Origin: Podocnemis expansa
Lineage: Eukaryota; Chordata; Testudines; Podocnemididae
DNA length: 64,000 nt
Assembly: GCA_007922195.1 (NCBI GenBank)
Contig: ML682091.1
Coordinates: forward strand, 682,570 to 746,569
Reading direction: 5' to 3'
The first letter of the stretch is position 1, and the number at the start of each line of letters is the position of its first letter. The translations under genes were made by a program, and so were the position numbers. A model generated the notes under the pieces. It searched no databases. It was not told the origin of the DNA and was given only the letters and a program-made list of their open reading frames with translations. Shown here piece by piece: positions 55,721 to 64,000 of this stretch.

Positions 55721-57118
55721 TCATTGGTTAGCAGCATCTATTACCAGGGAATTAGGAGCAGGGTGAGAAAAAAGAAACTCCATATCCGTAGGAGGGATAT
55801 AATACTTCCTATCATATCTTTTGTTAATTGGGGAAATTGTAGCCAGAGTTCGCCATATCAGATTGGCCGGTTCCAGAATTGCTTCATTCATAGGGATTGC
55901 AATCTTGGCAGGAGCTGATGAATGTAATATTTTAAGTAATTTATGTTGAGATTCAGCAACTTCTTGAAGAGGGATGTCCAGGTCCTGCGCAACTCTTTTA
56001 AACAGTTCGCTAAATTGTTTCAAGTCATCCGGAGGGTTAATTGGGTGTTGAATGAACATTTCCTCCTGTAGTTGAGAAGTTGCTGGGGAGTGATGAATGG
56101 AGTCATTAGACTTAATTGTTTCAACTGAGTGATCTCACTGAGGTGAAGTGATAAAGGTATTAACACTCCCAGCAGGGGAGGTGTGCTTGTCCTCCTGAAA
56201 GGTTTTGTTTGGCAGCTTGGCTGGAGGAGGAGATGACCCGGTGTCATAGTGAGAGTGAGAATGAGGGTGTCTGGATGAACACCGTGAATAATGACGGTGC
56301 TTGTGCCTGTCAGGAGCATAGCCGTGGGAGGGAGGGAGTGAACGGCAGCAGCTGTGATGAGGAGAAGAGTAATTAGATGAGTAATGTGATGCCTGACAGG
56401 AACTACGCCAGCGACTGGATCGCCCAGGTGATAGTGACAGGGACGATCGATGGCTATAGCCAGGGCTGGGAGAAATGTAATGAGTCTTATGTGGTCTTTT
56501 GCGAGGAGGTGAACCCCTGTCATGAGGCAGGTTCACTGTTTGCAGTGCCGGTAGAGCTGTCTTGGAAGTGGAGAGGCTTTGCTCCATGACCGGAACAGCC
56601 GGTGCCGACGGTGTGGGCATGCTGTCGGTATGCAGCTGCGGTGCGGCATTTGCCGGCACTGATGGAGCCGATGGGCTATGAGGAATGAGCGGAACCGAGT
56701 CTGGTTGTTTGGACCTCGGTTCCGATGAAGCAGCGAGCAGGCTGCGCTTGGTTGCTGTTGACTGTTTCTCCCGGCTCCGCTTGGAGGCGCGGGAAGATAA
56801 AGACCGCAAATCACCCGAGGATCCTGTAGCCTCTGGGGTGTTCGGGTTTGAGGGTTTGGTCGCTTCCTTCTGAGAGGAATCAGCCGACTTTGGCTGAGGG
56901 CAGGCTGGCACCGTGGGGCAGAGCGACTTTTCCATGAGGAGAATTTTTAAGCGAAGCTCTCTGTCCTTCTTCGCTCTGGAGCTAAGGTTTGCGCAGTGTT
57001 GACACTTCTGGGGAACATGTTCCTCCCCCAGGCATCTAATGCATAGTGCATGGCCATCAGATAAAGGTATGGCCTCATTGCACTGTGAACACTTCTTAAA
57101 GCCTGGTGATACCGGCAT
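55721..57118 (-). pseudogene. DIRS-like retrotransposon gag, copy A
   Basis: A 327-codon frame starts at 57118. The N terminus has paired CXXC motifs (KKCSQCNEA and LCIRCLGEEH). Charged and proline-rich segments follow, then a Ser/Arg/His-rich stretch around residues 205-290. It ends at a single TGA at 56137-56135. The same frame then continues to about 55721 with FSELFKRVAQDLDIPLQEV, ILEPANLIWRTLATISPI and FLFSHPAPNSLV, the conserved gag core shared with LAP2-alpha. The copy stops shortly after that core, so its 3' half is missing. No recombinase or reverse transcriptase follows. Apart from the one stop the frame is remarkably intact. Confidence 0.78.
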
Positions 57119-57149
57119 GCCTGTGGAGTGCGGTTAGGCTCCGACTCCG

Positions 57150-57172
57150 CTTCGGCAGTTTTTTTTTTTTTT
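57150..57172. repeat. T homopolymer at the DIRS copy A leader
   Basis: A run of about 20 T lies about 30 bases upstream (minus-strand sense) of the copy A gag start. Confidence 0.8.
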
Positions 57173-57429
57173 TTTTTTAAGATTCGCAAAAAAGGTAAGT
57201 AAAGTAACAAAATGATGACTGAAACCTATCTTCTTTTTGCAGAAGGGGACCGAAAAACGCAAAGAGAAGAGAGAGACCGTAGAAGACCGTGAGCTGTGCG
57301 GATGGTTGAAAAGGAACTGAGGGACAGCGGGCGTGCTCACGCTGAGCAGCTCGGGCAGCGCCGCGTGCTCGTTAGGCGCGAGTGCAGCCTGCTGTATCCC
57401 TGCTTTGAAAATGACCGTTGAGTGGTGCC

Positions 57430-57960
57430 TGGATGCTGCAACACCTTCAGTGGAGCAGCACGGGACATCACTCGAAGAAGAACCACACTGAACTCTGGGA
57501 TTGAAGAAGCAGGGAAGCATTGCCTGATGGGGGATCTCACACCAAAACGAACAAACTCAGCAATTATCAGACCATTCTAGTCACAGACGTGATACTTGAT
57601 ACCCAAAATACTGAGCCTGCCTGACTGTATTGTGAGCTTCTCTGAACCATAACACCCAGCCAGGAATGTGTATTGGCCATGTAAACAAGTCCTTATAGAA
57701 AACCTTTACCCACATCCAACAGAACAGTAGTGTAGTGTGTGTCCTGTGCAAGTCCTGACTGGATCCTTTCTGAATCCTGTGTGAGTCTGGATTGAGTCCT
57801 GAGTCCTGATGCTTGGATCTAAAGCTGTATCATTTTCACTGGGATTTGGCTTTTCTTCCTTGCTGATTGCTGTGGGAGCTTTGTTTCCATCCAGCCTCTG
57901 ACCCTAATCTGCACAACCTGGAAACCTTTCTGCTACACAGAGTGGTGAGACCCCCCCCCC
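57430..57960 (-). repeat. Upstream region of DIRS copy A
   Basis: It is homologous to 62890-63440. Shared words in the same order include CACTGAACTCTG, AGCAGGGAAGCA, TATCAGACCA, TACTGA, GCCTGCCTGA/TCTGCCTGAT and GAGTGGTGAGAC. In both places it lies 300-450 bp upstream of a minus-strand gag N terminus, so it is likely the 5' leader or terminal region of the DIRS-like element. Confidence 0.65.
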
Positions 57961-58279
57961 CAGGCCTGATACAGAGAATCTAGGTAATATTGTAGCTGGG
58001 TGTTCTTCTTTCCTTCTATGTTTATCAATGCTGTAACTGGGTATTTTGGGGTATTCTTCTCTCCTTTGTAATTATTATTAGTAGTACAAGTTTTAGATAC
58101 CTAGCAATAAAATGTCTTTTGTTATTAAGCCAGTTTCCAGGCTCTTTTAAGACATCATTCCCTCTCCTTTGTGGTCTTGGTTTCTTTATATCACTTTGCA
58201 GCAATGCTTCTATTACCTAGCCAAAGATCCTTGTAATGCCCACAACCCTGTAAGGTTTGCTCATTGATAGGGATAGTAG
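57961..58279. other. LTR-like tail sequence, unassigned
   Basis: It contains AATAAAATGTCTTTTG near 58107, like a polyadenylation region. I could not place it in an element. Confidence 0.3.
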
Positions 58280-58545
58280 CCTGATTGACTACAGGGGCAT
58301 ATAAGGGTGACAGCTGACAAGTGCTGTTTTGACCCAGCCTGATTGAGTCCAGGGGCATATAAGGGTAGCAGCTGAGAAGTGCTGTGTGACCCAGCCTGCT
58401 CAAGATCCATAATCAAGCCTAGTTTGGTGTGGTACAGGGGCACATAAGGGTGGCAGCAGAGAAGTGCTGTGTGACCCAGCCTACTGAGTTCAGGGACACA
58501 TAAGGGGTCAGCTGAGAGTGCTGATAGACCCGGTCTGCTGAGATG
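58280..58545. repeat. Minisatellite, four copies of a 55-60-bp unit
   Basis: Units contain CAGGGGCATATAAGGGT, CAGCTGAGAAGTGCTG and TGACCCAGCCTG. Four imperfect copies start near 58286, 58336, 58434 and 58490. The second copy is followed by about 35 bp of extra sequence before the third. Confidence 0.8.
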
Positions 58546-59469
58546 CACCTCTGTAGAAACACAAGTCACACAAGCAGCACACTAATAGAAGTACCATCTT
58601 CCCCATAGAGAAAGCAACCCTAATAAATGAGCATACCCCGAGTTGGTGGGCAAAGTTGGTAACACCGGAAGGGGGTATTAATCAGAGCCCTTTAAATGGT
58701 GTTAGCTGCCTTCCATTAGGGGTCAAAAAAGCAGTGCAGGTCAGCATAAAAAGGAAAGGTGTTGCTGTCTCCAGATAAAATGTAGGGGAGAGTCATACTG
58801 TCCCAGCTCACCCAATTAAAAGGAGCGATAGGTCCAAGAAGATCCAGAAGATCCAAGGTTGGTAATTAGGAGGGAAGGGTCAAGAAGAGTAGGGCCTTCT
58901 GTGGAACGTCCCAGTGGGCCCAACGGGCTAGTGACAAAGCCCACGTTTCCTGCTATCCTCTGCTAGATCCCCGTATGGCCTGCTAGTGGAAAATTTGAGG
59001 TGTTTATGCCACCTCCCCTGCGCAATCTTTGGGTATAGGTTGGGCAGGTTACCTTAGTCACAAGATGGTAAGGCAGCCCAAAGAGCTTTAAGATGGGGGG
59101 GGGAGGCTTTCTTGTCCCCAACCTGGAGAGGTCTAAGGCTTTCCAGGTGATAAAATCCCCCAGCTTTCAACCCTGTTCCATATAGCAATGGGGTTAAAGT
59201 GTGAGCTCCACCTTTATCCCAAGAGGCATGAGCTACCAAGACTCAGTTCTGCTAAGAGTTGCTGGACTATGTAGGATAAATTTCACGGCCCACTAATTAC
59301 ATCAGCCTCTAATGGTGTTTCTGTGCAGTGGGTCCCACTAACCCCAGCCCTGACTCAAGGGAATGGTGGCATTTATGGGGTAATGAGAGAAATGAGACCA
59401 GGCATGTCTCCCAACCCTGAGAGTGGTTGGATCAAGCACTAAAGGACCACCCTAGTGTGGATGGGTGTC
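58546..59469. other. Unassigned, possibly part of DIRS copy B or an old LTR
   Basis: No domain or boundary is clear. The minus-strand frame at 59054-59239 has no recognisable similarity. Confidence 0.3.
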
Positions 59470-59665
59470 CCATGCTATAATATGCAATATTGAAGGCTGC
59501 CTTAGGAGCCTCAAGCTAGGATTCATGTCCGGGCCTCTGGCGGGGAAGTACTGGAGGGGGCAATTTGGGTCAGGTGTCAAGGGCTGTTGGACTCCTGGGA
59601 TTCTCGGTATGGTCATGTGGAAGGATAGGGAAAAACAAAAAGAAGAAAAGGGGAACAGTTTAGAC

Positions 59666-60052
59666 AAATGGTTCCCAGCTTGATATCCGGTGACCCATCT
59701 GGGGGTCCATGGACATGTTGCTGGGGGTCCGTGGATCCTCTCCCTACCAGGGCCAGAATCCAACTGCAGCCCTGATGCACTCTGCCAGGACTGCCTCTCC
59801 CCACTCGTGGCCGGATCCCAACAGGAGGATGAGGCTGCAGTGGCTCCCTGTGAGGGGTAAAGGCAGAGGGTCATAGCCACCACAGCTCTGCTCCCTAGCA
59901 GTGCAGGCCACAGTGGCAGAGGTGTTGCTCTCTGGCTGTCCCAGTGGCACTGCCAGGGTGGTGCAGGCAAGATTACATAATCAGCCGGGGGGCTGTAAAG
60001 ATTTTTTTTGTTAAAAGGGGGTCCCCAACCTAAAAAAAGTTAGTAACCACTG
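59666..60052. mobile_element. hAT-type MITE inserted in DIRS copy B
   Basis: The 8-bp flanks GTTTAGAC at 59658-59665 and 60053-60060 are identical. The ends read AAATGGTTCCCAGCTT and AGTTAGTAACCACTG, a diverged inverted repeat of the CAGTGGTTCCCAA type. No transposase is encoded. Confidence 0.85.
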
Positions 60053-60357
60053 GTTTAGACCCCAGAGGCTTTTCCTTTCCTTTCCACTGTGGTCAGGGTC
60101 CCAATTAGCACCTCTGCTGCTATTGCCCTGTAGAGGTGATGGGGTACCCTGAAGAAGGTCCATGGAGCAGCCACCTTTGGTGGAGCCTGTGGTGAATTTA
60201 AATGGGAGGCCCCCAGTGACCGGGGGGTGAACACAGAAGGCAAGTTCAGGCCTCTGCTTTCATTGCTCCAGAGGTAGGTAAGGGCTAGGAGGGTGCCTGG
60301 GGGACTGTGGGGTGAGCATGCCCAGTGATTAGAAGGTTAGCCTGGGATCCTGGGCAC

Positions 60358-60792
60358 CAATGTTCCCTCTAAGCTGCACTGGTGCGCTGCAGCGCAGCCC
60401 GCCACAGCCGCCAGTGCAGAGAAGCCTGCCGGCAGCGCATAGCCAGCAGCCAGAGTCCCAGCTGAGAGCACCTGTGGAGCAGGGAGTTTTCAAAACTCCG
60501 CCCAGAGAAGCTCTAACGGAACATGCCCAGAAAATCTGAGCATGCTCCGTAGTGATTCTCTGGCCCCAGGAGCTGTGGCTGGGCCGTGCAGCTCCAGCCC
60601 AAAGGCAAGTTTGTGGGGGTGGCCGGGCACAGGCCCGCTCCTGGCCACCCCCCACCCCCGCTCCCGGCGGCCCGCCTGCCCCCGCACGCCCGTGCCGCGC
60701 CCCCCCCCCCCCCCCCCCCCGCCGGGGCGCCCCCCCAGCGCAGCGAGCAACATGAGTTGCTCAGCTGCCAGCGCATCTTAGAGGGAACATTG
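60358..60792. mobile_element. hAT-type MITE with CAATGTTCCCTCTAAG ends
   Basis: Perfect inverted repeats, CAATGTTCCCTCTAAG and CTTAGAGGGAACATTG, apart from small edge differences. The flanks CTGGGCAC at 60350-60357 and 60793-60800 are identical. The interior is GC-rich with a C homopolymer of over 20 near 60699-60720. It splits the gag core of DIRS copy B. A truncated relative starts at 14417. Confidence 0.9.
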
Positions 60793-62889
60793 CTGGGCAC
60801 CATGGAGCATGTGGTCCCTTTCCTCTGTGAATAGGGACCTTCCGTCGAAGGGAAGGTCCTGAATGGCTTGTTGGGTAAATGGAGGCAGGCTTGCCTCCTG
60901 TAGCTGGGCAGCTTGTCTCATAACCATGGCTGAGGCCATGCTGCAGCTCACCGTGTCAGAGATGTCCCATGCTGTTAGGAGTGTGTCCTGAGAAGCCAGC
61001 CTACCCTCTTCTATGAGGAAGTCATAATCTTCCCTATGATCTTGGGGAAGGAAGTCTCTAAATCTACTCATGGACTTCGAGACACCTGTGATGTATCTAC
61101 TCACCAACACCTGGTGATTTGCAATATTGAGCTGGACGGCAGCCGACGAATAAGCCTTCCAACCCATCAGGTTCAGCTCCCTTGTTTCCCTGGATCTACG
61201 TAAGGGATCCTGAGAATATTGGCTTCTGTTCCCTAGAGCAGCTTCTACTACCCCTGGAGTAGGTACCAAGTCATGGATCAAAAAGAGGACCTCCCCCGCC
61301 GTAGGACCTGATACTTGTGCTCTGGTATATCCGATACTGGGGGGATTGATGCAAGGGCTTTCCAGCAGATCCTAGTGATGTCAAACACACTCCGATGGGG
61401 CTGTAAGCCCTGGTTCAAATAGGGGGTCCCAACGCCCCCTGGCAGTCTCAACCTCCAAGCCAAAGTGGGTGGTCACACAGTGAAGGAGGTCAAAAGAAGC
61501 CGTGGTGTGCCCCATATAGGACCACAACCTGGGGTTGAGGGCCCTGTCCAGAGTCAGTAAAGGTGAAGTGGTTCGGGGCCTTTCAGTACTGAGGGAGACT
61601 GTCCACAGTGAGGCCTCTTGTGGTGGGGACCACTCCTGGGGTCAGTACCAATAAGGAGTCAGTACTGAGGACACTGTGTGGTCATTTGCTCCCATGAGAC
61701 GTGCCTTCCTCAGGGCTCGGGGAACGAGATATTCCCTGGCATTGGGTTGTTGGGCTTACTCACACAACAGTGGGGGCAGTTGCTGCCAGTGGCGCGGAGA
61801 CATAGAGCGTGATCTACGGCACTTTGCTGGAGCCCGTCGGGCAGTACCAGGGGGAGGGCTGTTTTGGTGGTGAGACTCTCTCCAGCTGTGGTACTAGGGA
61901 ACTTGGTACCGAGATGGGGGACAGAAATTGGTACCACTTTGAAGCGGACCACATCCCCAAGAGGAAGGCTGACTTTCCCCTCTAGTTGGGAGGTCTGGGA
62001 GTGGGAGGCATGGGCAACAGTAGAAGGGCTCTAGCCACCTCAACGGCCTTGAGGGTGGAGGAGACCTCCATAGTCCACTGGTCCCAGTCCTGAGGGGGAC
62101 CGGGAGGGGGGGCCTGGAGTGGCGCCTGCACATTGGTACCGATGCTGGTACTGAGCACATCATCTTGTGCTCCCAAGGGGAGCAGTGCTGAGAGGGCTCC
62201 AGTGCCAATCTGGCACACAGTGCCAGAGTTTCTGTTGGTAACCCCGATTCTCTGGGGACAAGTTGTCACACTTGCTCCATGGCCAACCATGGTGCCTCTG
62301 CTCCCTGTCCTTAATTGTCCTCGGTCTGAAGGACTGACAGATGGAGCAAGCAGTAGCCTAGTGGGTCTCACCCAGGCACTGAAGGCACTTCTCAAGGGGG
62401 TCATCCCACAGGAAAACCTCGCTGCAAGCAGCACAGGGTTTAATACCTGGTGTGGTGAGCGATGGGTGAGAGTGATCTTCTGGCTTCAGTTCTGAATGCT
62501 CAATGAGAGCAGCAGTTCTTGGTGGAACTATGTCCACAAAGAGGTTCTCCCAGTTGAGCAGACGGATCATACACAATAGGAACAACAGGCTCTTACAAAG
62601 ACGCAAGGGCATGTTACTTGGTAGCTCTGTGTTCTTGGAGAATCAGGGCATAGTATCCAGCCACTGAGACCCACTCACCCCCCCCCCGCCCCTTCACTTC
62701 CAGCCTCTGCTTGACTAGAAACCAGAAACAATGAGAGGCAATGGAAGACACACCTAAAATCCCTTTGAACAAGGGTGCTGGAATTAGGGCAACTCCTTGA
62801 GCCTCATTTACATGGAAGATGTGAGCCATCAGCACACTGAATGGACAGCAGAAACTTCATTTGTATCAAGGATGGAACCAGAATTAGCA

Positions 62890-63445
62890 TATTGAATGGA
62901 GAACCAAGCTCCCAGGCAGGAATCTCACTGAACTCTGAGACTGGCACAGCAGGGAAGCACTGCATGATGGATGATCTCTGCTCCTGAGACAAAGGAACTC
63001 ATGTCTGCACACACCCAGCTCAGCAGTTATCAGACCAATGTTAGTAACAGAGCTTCAATTAATATCCAACATACTGAATCTGCCTGATTGCATTGTAAAC
63101 TCCTTCAGAGGAATGCCATGCATCACCAGGAATGGTCTGCTCCTATTGTCCACCTAAACAAAACACCTCTGGTATACTCCCTTAAGTCATTATTTACCCC
63201 CAACAAGTCTAGTGTTCTTCCCTACAAAAATCCCTACCCAAGTTCCACATGAGAGTTAGCTAGTTCTGAATCTGTTCTGATGCCTGATCTGTTGCCTGGA
63301 CCTACAAGCTGCATCAGGTCCACTGGGACTTCACTTTCTCCTTGCTGATCATGATGGAGGTTCTGCCTGTCTCCAGCACTCCAGACCCTAAGCCGAACAG
63401 CTTGGTTCCTGGGTACCTTTGAGCTGCACTGAGTGGTGAGACAAC
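62890..63445 (-). repeat. Upstream region of DIRS copy B
   Basis: This is the homolog of 57430-57960, with the same block order and the same orientation. See that entry for the shared words. Confidence 0.65.
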
Positions 63446-63494
63446 CCCCCACCCCCTTGCTTCTCTCCTTTTTTCCCTCTTAATTCAACTATAA

Positions 63495-63600
63495 CTCTAA
63501 AAAAACCCAAGGAGTTGTGTGGCATTAACACATTTATTTTTTGCATGAGCTTTCGTGGGAGAAAATCCCGCTTCGTCAGATGCTTTTAAGATGGGTGAAC
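63495..63600 (-). mobile_element. Penelope-type terminal unit with hammerhead-like core
   Basis: The minus strand reads CTGACGA (63579-63573), a stem-loop AGCGGGATTTTCTCCCAC, then GAAA (63554-63551) and GCTCATGC. CUGANGA, helix II, GAAA is the conserved half of a hammerhead ribozyme, a motif known from terminal repeats of Penelope-like elements. It abuts a Penelope-like coding fragment on the same strand. Confidence 0.6.
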
Positions 63601-63966
63601 TTATAGAATGGAATGAAAATAAATACAAGGAAGTATTAAATATAGGCTGTGGATGGCATTGCATTCTGCAGGGCTGAGATTATAATGTAAAGGATGTTGT
63701 TTGTCCACAATTTCAGCCTTGGCACACTGGTGGAAACAATCAATGTAGAAGTTTAGTTTCTTGTTTCGACCCTCTGGAGGAGTCCATGAAGAATATTTCT
63801 TCTTGTAGTGTTTGGAGGAAGGTATCAGTGTGTCAGTGTATTGATCGGTGGTGTTATGGAAATATTCTTTGAGTCTTAGATGGCGAAAGTAGGCCTTTAG
63901 GTCACTGCAGAATTTTATCTTATGTGTGGTGCTTGTGGGGCAGAAGGAAAGTCCCCAAAATAGCAC
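63601..63966 (-). pseudogene. Penelope-like element, N-terminal coding fragment
   Basis: The frame reads LFWGLSFCPTS, then RHLRLKEYFHNT, SSWTPPEGRN and NLSPAECNAIHSL. This is the order of motifs in the region preceding the reverse transcriptase of Penelope-like elements. The frame ends at 63601 next to the terminal unit, so the reverse transcriptase and endonuclease are deleted here. The element may continue beyond the right edge in its 5' direction. Confidence 0.6.
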
Positions 63967-64000
63967 AGATTCTTGGCTATCCCTTTGGAAATATAACTTT

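Larger units (their letters stand above)
59470..62445 (-). pseudogene. DIRS-like gag, copy B, decayed and interrupted
   Basis: On the minus strand an N-terminal pair of CXXC motifs (CAACSEVF and KCLQCLGETH, 62441-62361) starts the copy. A degenerate middle follows. The gag core comes next: ALASIPPVSDIPEHKYQV near 61320 and MGWKAYSSAAVQLNIANHQV to PFDGRSLFTEERDHMLHGAQ at 61180-60800. At 60793 the copy is cut by a hAT element and resumes at 60349 (SLGMLTPQSP, then PRSLGASHL). At 60061 it is cut by a second hAT element and appears to resume at 59657. Several stops and frameshifts show that it is dead. It has the same orientation as copy A. Confidence 0.7.

Noticed and set aside
58640..58700. Retroviral primer site at TTGGTAACACCGG
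   Set aside because: No LTR end precedes it and the match to any tRNA 3' end is poor.

Overview
This window is vertebrate nuclear DNA, most likely from a reptile (a turtle is my best guess). The signs are: immune-type exons with vertebrate exon sizes and splice phases; long introns full of DNA transposons; fragments of DIRS-like and Penelope-like elements; and an unresolved 10-N assembly gap inside a CA repeat. I cannot name the species. All recognisable host genes are on the minus strand and belong to the butyrophilin/TRIM (B30.2) group that clusters in and around MHC-linked regions of vertebrates.

Host genes, in transcription order (high to low coordinates). (1) TRIM cassette 2, 43.6-38.9 kb, has a CpG-rich promoter with two CCAAT boxes, a 5'UTR exon, a RING/B-box exon with a clear ATG, coiled-coil exons of 96, 231 and 23 bp, a 113-bp exon and two micro-exons of 21 and 27 bp. 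No B30.2 exon of its own is visible. (2) TRIM cassette 1, 35.0-27.6 kb, has a RING/B-box exon without any in-frame ATG, coiled-coil exons of 93, 231 and 23 bp, a 104-bp exon and a complete PRY-SPRY (B30.2) exon ending in a stop. The splice phases of the two cassettes are mutually compatible, so a read-through transcript or a shared B30.2 exon is possible. (3) A butyrophilin-like gene, 13.0-0.9 kb, has a signal-peptide exon, a 348-bp IgV exon and a 285-bp IgC exon, and runs off the left edge. An orphan 3' half of a B30.2 exon lies at 49.2-49.6 kb. A segment at 17.7-18.0 kb resembles an intron of TRIM cassette 2.

A 5.99-kb plus-strand provirus (19045-25034) sits between the butyrophilin-like gene and TRIM cassette 1. 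Its 302-bp LTRs are identical by eye and are flanked by a perfect 6-bp target duplication, so it inserted recently. It combines a tRNA-Trp-like primer site, a gag with a PPAY late motif and two zinc knuckles, a -1 frameshift heptamer, dUTPase and protease, a pol gene with two internal deletions, and an intact env reading frame of the CX6CC type with an internal fusion peptide flanked by cysteines. It cannot encode reverse transcriptase or integrase itself.

The right third (44-64 kb) is a transposon graveyard. It holds a solo LTR inside a tandem repeat, Penelope-like fragments with foldback terminal units that carry hammerhead-ribozyme-like cores, hAT-type non-autonomous elements with 8-bp target duplications, and two same-strand DIRS-like gag copies sharing an upstream region. 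One of these DIRS copies is interrupted by two hAT insertions with perfect duplications. A third DIRS-like gag fragment lies at 14.8-15.4 kb. No bacterial-type operons, CRISPR arrays, rRNA or tRNA genes were found.
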